A stretch of 32,628 bases of DNA from an uncultured Eubacteriales bacterium (GTDB lineage: Bacteria > Bacillota > Clostridia > Oscillospirales > Acutalibacteraceae). The position numbers and the translations under genes were made by a program. The notes under the pieces were generated by a model. It made no database searches, was not told the DNA's origin, and saw only the letters and a list, made by a program, of their open reading frames with translations. The stretch is from assembly GCA_934486705.1 (NCBI GenBank), contig CAKSQS010000027.1:1-32628 (forward strand), in the 5' to 3' direction. Numbering within the stretch: the first letter of the stretch is position 1; each line of letters opens with the position of its first letter. Below, piece after piece: positions 17,482 through 26,378 of the stretch.

Positions 17482-19305
17482 ATGAAAGGTAGGCGCTTTT
17501 CGGGAAAAGTTACCATACGTACGGAGCTTTTGTCGGTTTTTTTAACCGCTGTTTTAATACCGATAATTATTTTCAGTATTTTCACGGTTCGTTCAAGCAA
17601 TATTGCGCTTGAGCGCGAGGCTAAGGAAACCTACACCCAAATGACAAAACAGATAGCGATGATTTTTTCGGAGTATATATCGCGCGTGGACCAAACTACA
17701 CGTATGGTGGATAACACCGCCGCCGTACCTGAATATCTGCGCAATAAATTTACGGAATTTGAAACAGACCCCGTATCCTTAGCGGAGCTTGAGCATAGGG
17801 CACAGGAGGCGCTCGAATCGGTTGCGCGCACAAATGAGGACGTTTATTCCCTTATAATAACCTCGCTTGAAGACGAATCTATCTCCTACACGGACGGGAA
17901 GTTCGACCGCCCGTCATTTTCAATTGACGATGATTACTACGCGCCGCTGCGCTCTTCAACCGGCAACACGGTGCTGCTGCCCGTAAAAACCTCAAAATAC
18001 GAATTTTCCGCCGACGCCCGCATTTTCTCGGTTGCCTGCCGCCACCTTGATACATCCTTTGAAAACAGCACAGGGCTTAATATGTATACGGGCTACGTTA
18101 TTTCGGAATGCCCCGTTTCGCAATTTTCGGAAATATGCGCCGCGGGCAATTTCGGAAAAGGCACTATTCTTTATATATTTGATAACAGCAATACCCTCGT
18201 TTACACCACGGGCTCTGAAAAAAACATTCCCTCCGCACTGACAAACGGCGGAAAAAACATAGGTAAAATTAAAATAGACGGCAAAAAATATTTGCCCGTA
18301 AGCAGCTCCGTGGCGGATACGGGGTGGTCGGTTGCGGCGGCAGTGCCTTATAATTTCGTCACCTCAAGCGCAAAAACCTTGCTTAACCGATTGGTTTCGT
18401 TAAGTCTTATTTGCGCGGCGGTTATAATAATAATGACGGTAATAGTATCGTTTTCTTTCACAAGCCCCATAAAAACGCTCCAGTTTGCAATGAAGAAGCT
18501 CAGCGACGGCGACCTTGAAACGCGTATTTCGCAAAAGCGAAACGATGAGTTCGGCGACCTTTTCAATAATTTCAACAGCTTGGCAAGCGAGCTTAACAAC
18601 CTGATCTACGCCGTTTCGGAATCGGAAAAGCGGGAGACCGAGGCGAAATATCAAATGCTGCAAAGCCAGATAAACCCGCATTTTCTCTACAATTCGTTAG
18701 ATACTATAAGAATGATGGCGGTGCTTGACGATAAAAACGATATTGCCGAGGCGCTGCTCAATCTCTCGGCGCTTTTCAGGTATCATATACGCAACAGTGA
18801 TAAGCCCGTTACCGTAAAAGAGGAGCTTGCGCAGATAAAGAATTATTTGTCCCTGCAAAAGCTGCGCCTGCAGGAAAAGCTTGAAGTAAATTATGATGCC
18901 GACCCCGAGGCGCTCATTTGCTATATGCCGAAAATTCTTTTGCAGCCTATACTCGAAAACTGCTTTTCGCACGGCTTTAAGGATATTTCGCATAAGCTTG
19001 TAATAAACGTCGGCATAAAAAAAGAGGGACGGGATATTTATTTCACGGTATCGGATAACGGCAGAGGTATGACGGTAGACGAGCTTGATAAATTAGCCGA
19101 AAAACTCAGCCGCCGCGATATGCCCGCCGAGCACGGCATAGGGCTTTATAATGTAAACGAGCGCCTGCGGCTCTACTTTTCCGATAACCGCGGCTTGATA
19201 ATTCAAAGCCGCGAAAACGAGGGTATGTCGGTTTCGTTTTCAATTCCCGCGTCGCCCGATGCAAACGCGCTGTATCAGTTTAAAAAGCCGAGAAAGGAGA
19301 ATTAA
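17482..19305 (+). CDS. YesM-type sensor histidine kinase
   Basis: A 607-residue membrane kinase. One membrane helix at about residues 15-34 is followed by an extracellular sensing domain of about 265 residues (dCACHE-like, e.g. SFSIDDDYYAPLRS and a later TGWSVAAAVP strand). A second helix lies near 303-325, then a HAMP domain (SPIKTLQFAMKKLSDGDLET). The His_kinase domain carries the phospho-acceptor in QINPHFLYNSLDTIR (His400), and the ATPase domain has an ENCFSHGF N-box, DNGRGM and GIGLYNV. This is the arrangement of YesM/LytS-like kinases that regulate sugar genes in Firmicutes. I chose ATG 17482, 5 bases after the GAGG ribosome site; the GTG at 17476 lies within that site. The response-regulator gene follows 5 bases after the stop. 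It is transcribed away from the glycan operon it probably controls. Confidence 0.94.
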   Translation: MKGRRFSGKVTIRTELLSVFLTAVLIPIIIFSIFTVRSSNIALEREAKETYTQMTKQIAMIFSEYISRVDQTTRMVDNTAAVPEYLRNKFTEFETDPVSLAELEHRAQEALESVARTNEDVYSLIITSLEDESISYTDGKFDRPSFSIDDDYYAPLRSSTGNTVLLPVKTSKYEFSADARIFSVACRHLDTSFENSTGLNMYTGYVISECPVSQFSEICAAGNFGKGTILYIFDNSNTLVYTTGSEKNIPSALTNGGKNIGKIKIDGKKYLPVSSSVADTGWSVAAAVPYNFVTSSAKTLLNRLVSLSLICAAVIIIMTVIVSFSFTSPIKTLQFAMKKLSDGDLETRISQKRNDEFGDLFNNFNSLASELNNLIYAVSESEKRETEAKYQMLQSQINPHFLYNSLDTIRMMAVLDDKNDIAEALLNLSALFRYHIRNSDKPVTVKEELAQIKNYLSLQKLRLQEKLEVNYDADPEALICYMPKILLQPILENCFSHGFKDISHKLVINVGIKKEGRDIYFTVSDNGRGMTVDELDKLAEKLSRRDMPAEHGIGLYNVNERLRLYFSDNRGLIIQSRENEGMSVSFSIPASPDANALYQFKKPRKEN

Positions 19306-19310
19306 AAGCT

Positions 19311-20339
19311 ATGCCCGAAAAAATGCTTACGGTTTTTCTGGTGGATGATGAAAGCATAATACGAAACGGTATGAAAAAGCTGCTTGACTGGGAAAATATC
19401 GGCTTTACCCTTGCGGGCGAGGCCGAAAACGGCAAAGAAGCGCTGCCGCTAATACTTTCGCTCACGCCCGATATTGTCATAACCGACCTTAAAATGCCCT
19501 TTTGCGACGGCATAACCCTTGCAACCGAAATAAAAAAATCTCTGCCTGCAACAGAGGTTATTATTCTTACGGGGTATGATGAATTTGAGTATGCAAAGCA
19601 GGCTATTAAAATAGGCGTTTTTGATTTTCTTTTAAAGCCGGTATCTCCACGTGAGCTTAAAGAAACATTAGAGCGAATTAAAGAAAAGCTTACCTCCGAC
19701 AGAGAGCTTGCCTACCCGCTCGGCAGCGAAATAGCCCTTAAAAAAGCAATAGAAGAAAAGGACCTGCCGAAATGCACTGATATATTAAAGCAAATTTTCA
19801 CGGAGCTTAAAGCGTCGCCCGACCGCGAAGCCGTTTACGCCGTAAGCCGCAAGCTTTCGGATGAGCTTGTAAGGGTCTGCCGCGAGCAGCTTTCCGCCCT
19901 TTCGGTAACACCGCCGCAATTCGGCAAAGACAGCGGCACCGAGCTGATTTTCAACGCTCTTAATAATTATATACTCGGCTCGTTTGAGGAATATGAAAAC
20001 CACAATTCCTCGCAGCTGGTTCAAAAGATAGTGCACTATCTTGAAGAAAACTACGCGCAGAATATCACCCTTTCCTCTTTAGGGGAAATGTTTTATTCCA
20101 ACTCAAGCTATATAAGCCGCGTTTTCAAGCAAAAAACAGGAAAAAATTACAGCGATTATCTGCTTGATATACGCATTGAGCAGGCAAAAAAGCTGCTTAT
20201 CGGCACTACCTTTTCCATAGGCAGAATAAGCGATATGGTCGGCTTTGACAACACAAAGTATTTCAGCAGAATTTTTAAGGAAAAAACCGGCGTTCAGCCG
20301 ATTGCGTACAGAAAAAGCGGGGCGAAAAGCGATGAGTAG
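19311..20339 (+). CDS. YesN-type response regulator with AraC-family DNA-binding domain
   Basis: A 342-residue cytoplasmic regulator. The receiver domain (residues 1-120) has the acidic pair in VDDES, phospho-acceptor Asp59 in VITDLKMP, Thr87 and Lys109. A linker region of about 115 residues is followed by two helix-turn-helix motifs at about 238-338, with ITLSSLGEMFYSNSSYISRV and the AraC-family signature region GFDNTKYFSRIFKEKTGVQP. It would be phosphorylated by the upstream kinase and bind direct repeats; the candidate site is at 17341-17372. Its stop codon overlaps the start of the next gene by 8 bases, so the three genes are one operon. Confidence 0.95.
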   Translation: MPEKMLTVFLVDDESIIRNGMKKLLDWENIGFTLAGEAENGKEALPLILSLTPDIVITDLKMPFCDGITLATEIKKSLPATEVIILTGYDEFEYAKQAIKIGVFDFLLKPVSPRELKETLERIKEKLTSDRELAYPLGSEIALKKAIEEKDLPKCTDILKQIFTELKASPDREAVYAVSRKLSDELVRVCREQLSALSVTPPQFGKDSGTELIFNALNNYILGSFEEYENHNSSQLVQKIVHYLEENYAQNITLSSLGEMFYSNSSYISRVFKQKTGKNYSDYLLDIRIEQAKKLLIGTTFSIGRISDMVGFDNTKYFSRIFKEKTGVQPIAYRKSGAKSDE

Positions 20340-21438
20340 ACAATCGCTGTTTCTTAAAAAAATTATTGCCCTCGGGTGCGCGGCGCTTTTATTGCTCGCC
20401 TGCGGGTGCGATATGAATATGCGCGTCTCCCGCAAAGCGGTAGGAACGGCGGTAAGCGCCGAGCTTAAATTATGCTGCAATTCCTATTATTACCACGCGT
20501 TTGAAAGAGTAATACGCACCATAGGCTCTGAATATCCCGATTTAAAGGTAACCTTTACCGAGGTCGAAAGCAGCGCCGATATTTTAATTACCGACCGTAT
20601 GGACGATGAGCGCGCCAAAGGCTTTGCCGCGCTTGATAATATAGCGGATATTGCGGAATTTATTCCCGAGCTGCTTTACCGCAGCGGCGGGGAAATTATA
20701 GGTCTGCCCCTCTTTTTGGAGACCGACGGAGTATGGATAGATAAGCTGCCGTACATTCGCGAAAACGCCGCTGCCCCCTGCCGCTTTCCGCAAACGTTCG
20801 GCTCGGAATTTATAAGGTCCAACCCAATGCTTACTGACGATGAAAGCCTTTACTGGGGCTTTATTGCGCCGCTTTGTATTTCACGCGGCGGCTCTGCCGA
20901 AGAAATAGGCTCGGGCAGGCTTTCCGAGGAGCTCTCTGCGGCGGGGCTTGAAAGGCTTAAAAAAATGGCGGATTCGGGAATTTTAAAGAAATCACGAAAC
21001 CCGTCCGATTTGTTTACCTCGGGCAAAACCGCAGGCTGGCTTTGCTCCTACCTTGATATAATTAAAATTCAGCAAAATATGCCGCTTTCTTCAAAGCTTG
21101 TATTCACACCCGGAATAAACGCATACGAAAACGAAAATATAAACCTTATAATCCGCGCGGATACGCTCTTTGTATCTGAAAAAGCCAACCGAAAAGCCGC
21201 AGAGTTTTTTATGACTGAGCTGTTCGGTGACGACAACATTTTAAGGCTTATTACAGATACTCACCTGCCCTCGGCGGTCAAGGTAAACTGCAAAAACCAC
21301 TCGCTGCCCGAAATATTCCGCGAGTTTTTTTCCGTGCTTTCCTCAACGGCTGTAAATACGGTGTATGTAACCGATAAACGCTCCGACAGTGCGGTTTCGC
21401 AGCTGAACAGCCTGATAGACGGCATTTTCTCACCGTGA
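20332..21438 (+). CDS. Solute-binding-protein-like lipoprotein encoded with the two-component system
   Basis: A 368-residue predicted lipoprotein. The start at ATG 20332 overlaps the regulator gene by 8 bases and gives a good signal peptide with lipobox LLLAC (Cys24). An upstream start at 20245 would bury the signal. The mature part resembles a divergent family-1 solute-binding protein: AFERVIRTIGSEYPDLKVTF near the start, SADILITDRM, IIGLPLFLETDGVWIDKL, and a C-terminal KAAEFFMTELFGDD segment. It is shorter and more divergent than the importer's own binding protein (7422-8909). Because it lies with kinase and regulator rather than with permeases, a sensing role, presenting sugar to the kinase's extracellular domain, is inferred. 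Similar binding-protein/LytS-YesM/YesN trios are known for xylose sensing in clostridia. It could instead be a second binding protein for the same importer. Confidence 0.8.
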   Translation: MSRQSLFLKKIIALGCAALLLLACGCDMNMRVSRKAVGTAVSAELKLCCNSYYYHAFERVIRTIGSEYPDLKVTFTEVESSADILITDRMDDERAKGFAALDNIADIAEFIPELLYRSGGEIIGLPLFLETDGVWIDKLPYIRENAAAPCRFPQTFGSEFIRSNPMLTDDESLYWGFIAPLCISRGGSAEEIGSGRLSEELSAAGLERLKKMADSGILKKSRNPSDLFTSGKTAGWLCSYLDIIKIQQNMPLSSKLVFTPGINAYENENINLIIRADTLFVSEKANRKAAEFFMTELFGDDNILRLITDTHLPSAVKVNCKNHSLPEIFREFFSVLSSTAVNTVYVTDKRSDSAVSQLNSLIDGIFSP

Positions 21439-21483
21439 AATAATTTTTCATTTTTTATCCCTGAAATGTTTTTCAAAAAAATA

Positions 21484-21512
21484 TTGCATCCGGTTAAAAA
21501 ATCTGTTATATA
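21484..21512 (+). promoter_or_regulatory. Possible promoter of the deacetylase gene
   Basis: TTGCAT (21484-21489) and TATATA (21507-21512) are separated by 17 bases, ending 20 bases before the deacetylase ATG. The match is only moderate; TATAAG two bases further on is an alternative -10. The 93-base gap after the lipoprotein gene supports an independent start. Confidence 0.4.
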
Positions 21513-21531
21513 AGATTAAGGGGGTAAAAAT

Positions 21532-22542
21532 ATGAGAACAGAAATTAAAGCAGCCGCTTTGTTGCTTTGCGCGGCGTTACTTACGGCAGGCTGTAAAAAA
21601 TCACAGAATAACTCTTCATCGGTAAAGAGCACCGTTTCATCACAGCCCGCGGTTTCCGATAATGCAAGCTCAGATGTAAGCTCCGCCGAACCCGCGCCGT
21701 CTTCCGAGCCCGCGTCGTCCGCTGCAGAGCCGCCTGCCGAAAGCACGGTTTCAAAGGCTTCCCAACCCGCTTCAAAGCCGGAGACTAAGCCCGCGCCTGC
21801 ACCCACACCTGCGCCTGTCAGCCCCGAGGATGAAAAATTTATGCAGCTCGATAATACACGCCGCGAGTACGGTCCGGGCAGCAGAAAGGACAGCGCAAAC
21901 AGACCTACGGGCGCTGTTGCCGCGCAGGAAAAGGCTGCAAAATACGGGGCGGTATTTATAGCGCCGCAGTCAAACAATGTGTACCTGACATTTGACCTCG
22001 GGTATGAAAACGGTTATACCGCAAAAATCCTTGATACTCTTAAAGAGAAAAACGCAAAGGGAATTTTTTTCGTTACAATGGGCTACTGCAAATCCAAATC
22101 TACATCGGAAATAGTTAAACGAATAATTAACGAGGGGCACATTCTCGGCAATCACTCGGTAAGCCATAAATCATTTCCCACGCTCACCGTTGCGGAAATG
22201 AAAAAGGAAATCCGGGGGCTGCACGATTATATTAAAACCAAATACGGCTATGAAATGTTCCTTTTCAGACCGCCCATGGGTGAATACTCCGTTCGCTCCC
22301 TCGCGGTTGCCCAAAGTCTCGGCTACCAAACAATGAACTGGAGCTTTGCCTATAAGGACTGGGATACGAAAAACCAGCCCGACGAAGCCGCAGCGAAGCA
22401 AAAAATGCTGAACGACGTTCACGGCGGGGCTATCTATCTTATCCACGCGGTATCAAAAACAAACGCGGCTGTCTTAGGCGATGTTATAGAAGGCATTCGC
22501 GCCAAGGGCTTTGAAATTGCCGAGTTTCCTCACAATTCCTGA
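21532..22542 (+). CDS. PdaA-like polysaccharide (peptidoglycan) deacetylase lipoprotein
   Basis: A 336-residue lipoprotein. The lipobox LLTAGC gives Cys21, followed by a Ser/Pro/Ala-rich spacer (about 22-97). The NodB-type CE4 domain has motif 1 as TFDLGYEN (Asp155, Asn160), motif 2 as HSVSH (His208, His212, metal ligands), RPPMGEYS (Arg246) and a late LIHAVS (His305). The Asn at the end of motif 1, instead of a second Asp, is the hallmark of PdaA-type delta-lactam-forming muramoyl deacetylases, which act in spore cortex formation in Bacillus. Many clostridia carry lipoprotein versions whose role outside sporulation is less clear. A GGGGG ribosome site precedes the ATG. The gene has its own likely promoter and a strong terminator downstream, so it is probably a single-gene unit unrelated to the sugar regulators. 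Confidence 0.9.
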   Translation: MRTEIKAAALLLCAALLTAGCKKSQNNSSSVKSTVSSQPAVSDNASSDVSSAEPAPSSEPASSAAEPPAESTVSKASQPASKPETKPAPAPTPAPVSPEDEKFMQLDNTRREYGPGSRKDSANRPTGAVAAQEKAAKYGAVFIAPQSNNVYLTFDLGYENGYTAKILDTLKEKNAKGIFFVTMGYCKSKSTSEIVKRIINEGHILGNHSVSHKSFPTLTVAEMKKEIRGLHDYIKTKYGYEMFLFRPPMGEYSVRSLAVAQSLGYQTMNWSFAYKDWDTKNQPDEAAAKQKMLNDVHGGAIYLIHAVSKTNAAVLGDVIEGIRAKGFEIAEFPHNS

Positions 22543-22554
22543 CGATTGATATTT

Positions 22555-22600
22555 AAAAAAGCAAGCGGTCGCTGAATTTGCGGCTGCTTGCCTTTTCTTA
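22555..22600. terminator. Bidirectional rho-independent terminator
   Basis: GCAAGCGGTCGC (22561-22572) pairs over 12 bases, two of them G-U, with GCGGCTGCTTGC (22580-22591) around a 7-base loop. A CTTTTCTT tail follows on the plus strand and a six-T tail on the minus strand (A-run 22555-22560). It ends both the deacetylase transcript and the converging phosphate operon. Confidence 0.85.
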
Positions 22601-22618
22601 TAAATGCGGTCTTTGTTT

Positions 22619-24283
22619 TTATTGTTTCTTTTTCTCGGGCAGTAAAATTGTTATCTCTGTACCCTCGCCCGGCTTACTTTCAGCCGAAATTTTACCGCCG
22701 AGACTGAGCGCTATGTGCTTTACTATTGAAAGCCCCAGCCCCGTGCCGCCGCTTTGCTTTGAGCGGCTTTTATCCACACGGTAAAACCGCTCGAAAATGC
22801 GGTCTATATGCTCGGGCGCTATGCCTATGCCCGTGTCGCTCACCTGAATAAATGCGCTGCCGCCCGCAGAGCCTACGGTCACCTTAACGCTGCCGTTCTC
22901 GCGGTTGTATTTTACCGCGTTATCGCAAAGGTTATATATCATTTCAAAAATAAGCGATTTCCCGCCGTTTACAAGGGTGCTGCTGCCCTCTGCCGTTACG
23001 GTTATTCCCGCTTTTTGCGCTACGCCCGAAATGCTCTTTACCGCATCGTTTGCTACATCTAATATATCTGTCGTTTCCGTTTTCTCGGTATCCTCTGCGC
23101 CCTCGTCAAGCTCTGAAAGCCTTATAATATCGTTCACAAGGGCAAGCAGGCGCGCAGCCTCGCGGTTAATATCCCCGCCGAAGCCCTTAACATCCTCGGG
23201 CTTTACAATGCCGTTCATAATCATATCGGATATTCCGCAAATTGAGGTAAGCGGGGTTTTAAGCTCGTGCGATACGTTCGCCGTAAATTCGCGGCGCAGC
23301 TTTTCGCGTTTTTCCTTTTCGGTTATATCAACAAGTAGTATAACCGCGCCGCAGGGCTCGCCGTTTTCATCGTAAACCGGGTTTGCGGTTATATTGAAGT
23401 ATTTTCCGTCAAGCGGTAAAACGTCGTCGCCCGAGCGCTTTTCCTTAATATCGTCAAATATTTTTCTGAAAACCTCACTGCGGTTGAGGGTCAAAATATT
23501 GCTGCCGTTTATATCGCCCTGCGTTCCGAAGAATTTTTCAGTGCCCTTATTGTGGGTCAAAATATTGCCGTTAATATCGGTAAGCACCAATCCTTCGCTC
23601 ATATTCTCGGCAATCGCCTCAAATTCGCGGCGGCTGCGCATGAGCTTTGCTATCTGGCGGTCAATTTTGCGGTTCTGCGCGTTTATTTTTGAAATAAACG
23701 GCGAAAGCTCGCTGTATGCCGAATCAGCCACGGGTCTGTCAAGGTCAATTTCGTTTATCGGCTTTACTATTTTTTTAGCTATAACCGTCGCTAAAATATT
23801 GGCAAGCACAAACACCATAATCGCAATGGCGCAAATAGGCGGCAAAAGCTCAAGCACTACCGCCCAAACAGTAAGCGACGCGCCCGCAATACGCAAAATG
23901 TTGCCGTTTTTAAGCTTTTTTGCGTAATAGCAGGTCTTTTGACCTAAGGTTTCCGAGCGGCGCGTATCATACCCCTCGCCGTCGGCTTTCGCCTCTTTTA
24001 CCTCGCGGCGACTCGAGTGATTTTCCATGGCGTCGGGGTTGCTCTTATTATCGTAAAGAACCTTTCCCGAGGGGTCTATAAGGGTTATTCTGTCGCTTAT
24101 ACCCGAATATTCGGAAAGGTCGTTTGCCTCTGCCGCAATGCTTATTATTTCCGCCCTGCTGCGAAGCTCCTTGTATGATTTTTCATCATATATCTGATAC
24201 TGCACTCCCACCGTGAAAATAAGGCAGGCAAGCATTGTTATAACGGTTGAAATAAGTATTCCTCTGTAAATTTTTCCGGTCAT
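22619..24283 (-). CDS. phoR: Phosphate-sensing histidine kinase PhoR
   Basis: A 554-residue membrane kinase. Membrane helices lie near residues 10-30 and 142-168, with an extracellular domain of about 110 residues between them (RITLIDPSGKVLYDN), then a degenerate HAMP-like region. A PAS domain (about 218-320) has GLVLTDINGNILTHNKGTE, HisKA has ANVSHELKTPL (His339), and the ATPase domain has NLCDNAVKY, DTGIGI and GTGLGLSIV. The family usually senses phosphate status through the Pst complex and PhoU, and phosphorylates PhoB. The gene is the last of the phosphate operon, 16 bases after the response regulator, and is followed by the bidirectional terminator. Assignment as PhoR rather than another PAS kinase rests on this context. 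Confidence 0.92.
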   Translation of the reverse strand: MTGKIYRGILISTVITMLACLIFTVGVQYQIYDEKSYKELRSRAEIISIAAEANDLSEYSGISDRITLIDPSGKVLYDNKSNPDAMENHSSRREVKEAKADGEGYDTRRSETLGQKTCYYAKKLKNGNILRIAGASLTVWAVVLELLPPICAIAIMVFVLANILATVIAKKIVKPINEIDLDRPVADSAYSELSPFISKINAQNRKIDRQIAKLMRSRREFEAIAENMSEGLVLTDINGNILTHNKGTEKFFGTQGDINGSNILTLNRSEVFRKIFDDIKEKRSGDDVLPLDGKYFNITANPVYDENGEPCGAVILLVDITEKEKREKLRREFTANVSHELKTPLTSICGISDMIMNGIVKPEDVKGFGGDINREAARLLALVNDIIRLSELDEGAEDTEKTETTDILDVANDAVKSISGVAQKAGITVTAEGSSTLVNGGKSLIFEMIYNLCDNAVKYNRENGSVKVTVGSAGGSAFIQVSDTGIGIAPEHIDRIFERFYRVDKSRSKQSGGTGLGLSIVKHIALSLGGKISAESKPGEGTEITILLPEKKKQ

Positions 24284-24299
24284 AAAAATACCCCTTTTG

Positions 24300-24959
24300 T
24301 CAAACTATTTTATAGCCGACTCCCCGTACTGTTCCTATAATATCTCCGCTCTCCCCGAGCTTTGAGCGCAGGCTTCTTATGTGCACGTCCACCGTGCGGT
24401 TTTCGCCGTCGTAATCGTAGCCCCATATATCGTTTAAAAGCTGGTCGCGCGTAAACACAGCGCCGCGGTTTTTAAGCAGCAGGCACAAAAGCTCAAATTC
24501 CTTTAAGGTAAGCTCGGTTTCCTTTCCGTCCACCGTTACAATATGCTTTGTCTTGTTTACATAAAGCTTGCCCACGGTGTATTCAACGTCTGCCGCCGCG
24601 GTTCTTCGCAGCAGCGCCTTTATGCGGGATATAAGCTCCATTGTGCCGAAAGGCTTGGCTATATAGTCATCTGCGCCGCTGTCAAGCCCTACCACCTTAT
24701 CGTATTCGGTGGATTTGGCGGTTAACATAATAACGGGCAGCTGCTTTGTATCGGGGCGGGAACGCAGCCACTTCAAAACGGAAATTCCGTCCTCCTCGGG
24801 CAGCATTATATCAAGCAGGGCAACATCGGGCTTTTTATGCTCCACCGCCTCTTTAAAAAGCGACGGCAGCGGAAAGCCCTCCGCCTCCATTCCGGTTTGT
24901 CTTAACGCGTAAATCACAAACCGACGTATGCTCTCGTCGTCTTCAAGCAGATATACCAT
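24300..24959 (-). CDS. phoB: PhoB/PhoP-type response regulator
   Basis: A 219-residue OmpR-family regulator. The receiver domain has LEDDES, phospho-acceptor Asp50 in LLDIMLPEEDG, Thr in MLTAKS and Lys in DYIAKPF. The winged-helix DNA-binding domain (about 122-219) has LTLKEFELLCLLLKNRG, DVHIRSLRSKLG and GVGYKIV. It is expected to bind the half-site array upstream of pstS (29111-29173) when phosphate is scarce. It lies 22 bases after phoU and 16 bases before phoR. In Firmicutes the equivalent protein is usually called PhoP. Confidence 0.93.
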   Translation of the reverse strand: MVYLLEDDESIRRFVIYALRQTGMEAEGFPLPSLFKEAVEHKKPDVALLDIMLPEEDGISVLKWLRSRPDTKQLPVIMLTAKSTEYDKVVGLDSGADDYIAKPFGTMELISRIKALLRRTAAADVEYTVGKLYVNKTKHIVTVDGKETELTLKEFELLCLLLKNRGAVFTRDQLLNDIWGYDYDGENRTVDVHIRSLRSKLGESGDIIGTVRGVGYKIV

Positions 24960-24981
24960 TTTTCCACGTCCCTTTTTTATT

Positions 24982-25626
24982 TTATCTGTGCGTGCCGGTA
25001 ATTGAGTATTCCACCCACTCGGCTATATTCACCGCGTGGTCGCCTATGCGCTCAAGATATTTCGCAATCATTAAAAGGTCAATGCAAAACTCGCCGTTGG
25101 CTTTATCCTCGGTTATCAGCTGCACAAGCTCATCCTTAACGCAGTTGAAAAGGTTATCCACCTTATCGTCATATGCCATAACTGCGCGCGCTAATTCCAC
25201 ATCCTTTTTAACAAAGGAGTTAACACTGTCGGTCACCATTTTGGTGGCGGCGATTGCCATATCCTTAATGTGGATTTTGCTTTTAACGTTGCTGTTTTTA
25301 ATAAATTTCGCAATTTCGGCAATATCATATGCCTGGTCGCCTATGCGCTCCATATCCGAAATCATTTTAAGCGCGGAGGATATAACCCTTAAATCGCGCG
25401 CTACGGGCTGCTGCTCAAGCAGTAATTTCATACAAATAGACTCAATATCCCGCTCCTTGCGGTTAATTTCGTCCTCGGTTTCAACCGCCTTTTGGCAGAG
25501 CGCGTCGTCGTCATCCAAAAAGCCTTTTACCGATGCGCTTATGGCGTCCTCGCAGAGCGCGCCCATTGTTATAAGCTCTAAATTCAGCTTTTCAAGCTGA
25601 CTGTCAAATTTATTTCTCATAATCAA
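24982..25626 (-). CDS. phoU: Phosphate signalling regulator PhoU
   Basis: A 214-residue all-helical protein with two similar three-helix halves. Each carries the metal-binding motif of the family: ERIGDQAYDIAE in the first half and ERIGDHAVNIAEW in the second. PhoU proteins connect the Pst transporter to the PhoR kinase and restrain phosphate uptake and signalling when phosphate is plentiful. The start overlaps the end of pstB by four bases (ATGA), so translation is probably coupled. A second in-frame ATG lies two codons downstream at 25620. Length is normal for the family. Confidence 0.96.
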   Translation of the reverse strand: MIMRNKFDSQLEKLNLELITMGALCEDAISASVKGFLDDDDALCQKAVETEDEINRKERDIESICMKLLLEQQPVARDLRVISSALKMISDMERIGDQAYDIAEIAKFIKNSNVKSKIHIKDMAIAATKMVTDSVNSFVKKDVELARAVMAYDDKVDNLFNCVKDELVQLITEDKANGEFCIDLLMIAKYLERIGDHAVNIAEWVEYSITGTHR

Positions 25627-26372
25627 CCGAACCTTCCCGTAATATAATCCTCGGTGCGTTTATCCTGCGGCGTTGAGAACATTTTCTCGGTCTCGGAGTA
25701 TTCCACTACCTCACCCAAAAGGAAAAACGCCGTGTAATCGGAAATTCTTACCGCCTGCTGCATATTGTGCGTGACCATTATTATGGTGTATTTCTTTTTA
25801 AGCTCAAGCGCAAGGTCTTCTATTTTAGAGGTAGATATAGGGTCGAGCGCGCTTGTAGGCTCATCCATTAAAAGCACCTCGGGCTTTACAGCCAGCGCGC
25901 GCGCAATGCAAAGGCGCTGCTGCTGCCCGCCCGACATTGCAAGGGCGCTTTTTTTAAGCACGTCCTTGGTTTCGTCCCATATAGCGGCGTCGCGCAGCGA
26001 TTCTTCCACAATTTCATCAAGCTTTGCCTTTGAGCGTATGCCGTGGGTGCGCGGACCGAAGGCTATGTTATCATATATCGACATAGGAAACGGGTTAGGC
26101 TTTTGAAAAACCATTCCCACGCGCTTGCGCAGCATATTCACGTCCATATTGCCGTAAATATCATCACCGTCCAGCAGCACCTCGCCCGTAATGCGGCAGC
26201 CCTCAACCAAATCGTTCATACGGTTAAGGGATTTAAGCAGGGTCGATTTACCGCAGCCCGAGGGTCCTATAAAGGCGGTTATGCTGTTTTCCCGCATACC
26301 GAGATTTATATTTTTAAGCGCCTTAAAGTCATTATACCATAAATCAAGATTTTTTACAGTAAATTTTTCCAT
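25623..26372 (-). CDS. pstB: Phosphate ABC transporter ATPase PstB
   Basis: A 249-residue cytoplasmic ATPase with Walker A GPSGCGKST (36-44), the Q-loop in VFQKPNPFPMS (a PstB-typical stretch), the signature MSGGQQQRL, Walker B VLLMDEPTSALD and the switch His in VTHNMQQA. It powers the PstC-PstA channel for phosphate import. Length is normal. It starts 6 bases after the pstA stop. No strong ribosome site is visible (a GGGG lies about 13 bases before the ATG), so translation coupling to pstA is likely. Confidence 0.97.
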   Translation of the reverse strand: MEKFTVKNLDLWYNDFKALKNINLGMRENSITAFIGPSGCGKSTLLKSLNRMNDLVEGCRITGEVLLDGDDIYGNMDVNMLRKRVGMVFQKPNPFPMSIYDNIAFGPRTHGIRSKAKLDEIVEESLRDAAIWDETKDVLKKSALAMSGGQQQRLCIARALAVKPEVLLMDEPTSALDPISTSKIEDLALELKKKYTIIMVTHNMQQAVRISDYTAFFLLGEVVEYSETEKMFSTPQDKRTEDYITGRFG

Positions 26373-26378
26373 AGTTTT

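Noticed and set aside
21426..21455. TGAAA/TTTCA followed by T-run as terminator of the lipoprotein gene
   Set aside because: The stem is only 5 A/T-rich base pairs, too weak to call; read-through into the deacetylase gene cannot be excluded.
21516..21977. 153-codon minus-strand open frame opposite the deacetylase gene
   Set aside because: It is antisense to the Ser/Pro/Ala-rich spacer and to conserved catalytic-domain sequence, and its composition (Gly/Ala/Ser) is what that spacer gives when read backwards.
24992..25600. 202-codon plus-strand open frame opposite phoU
   Set aside because: It mirrors phoU almost exactly; the protein is a Ser/Ile-rich antisense translation without known motifs.
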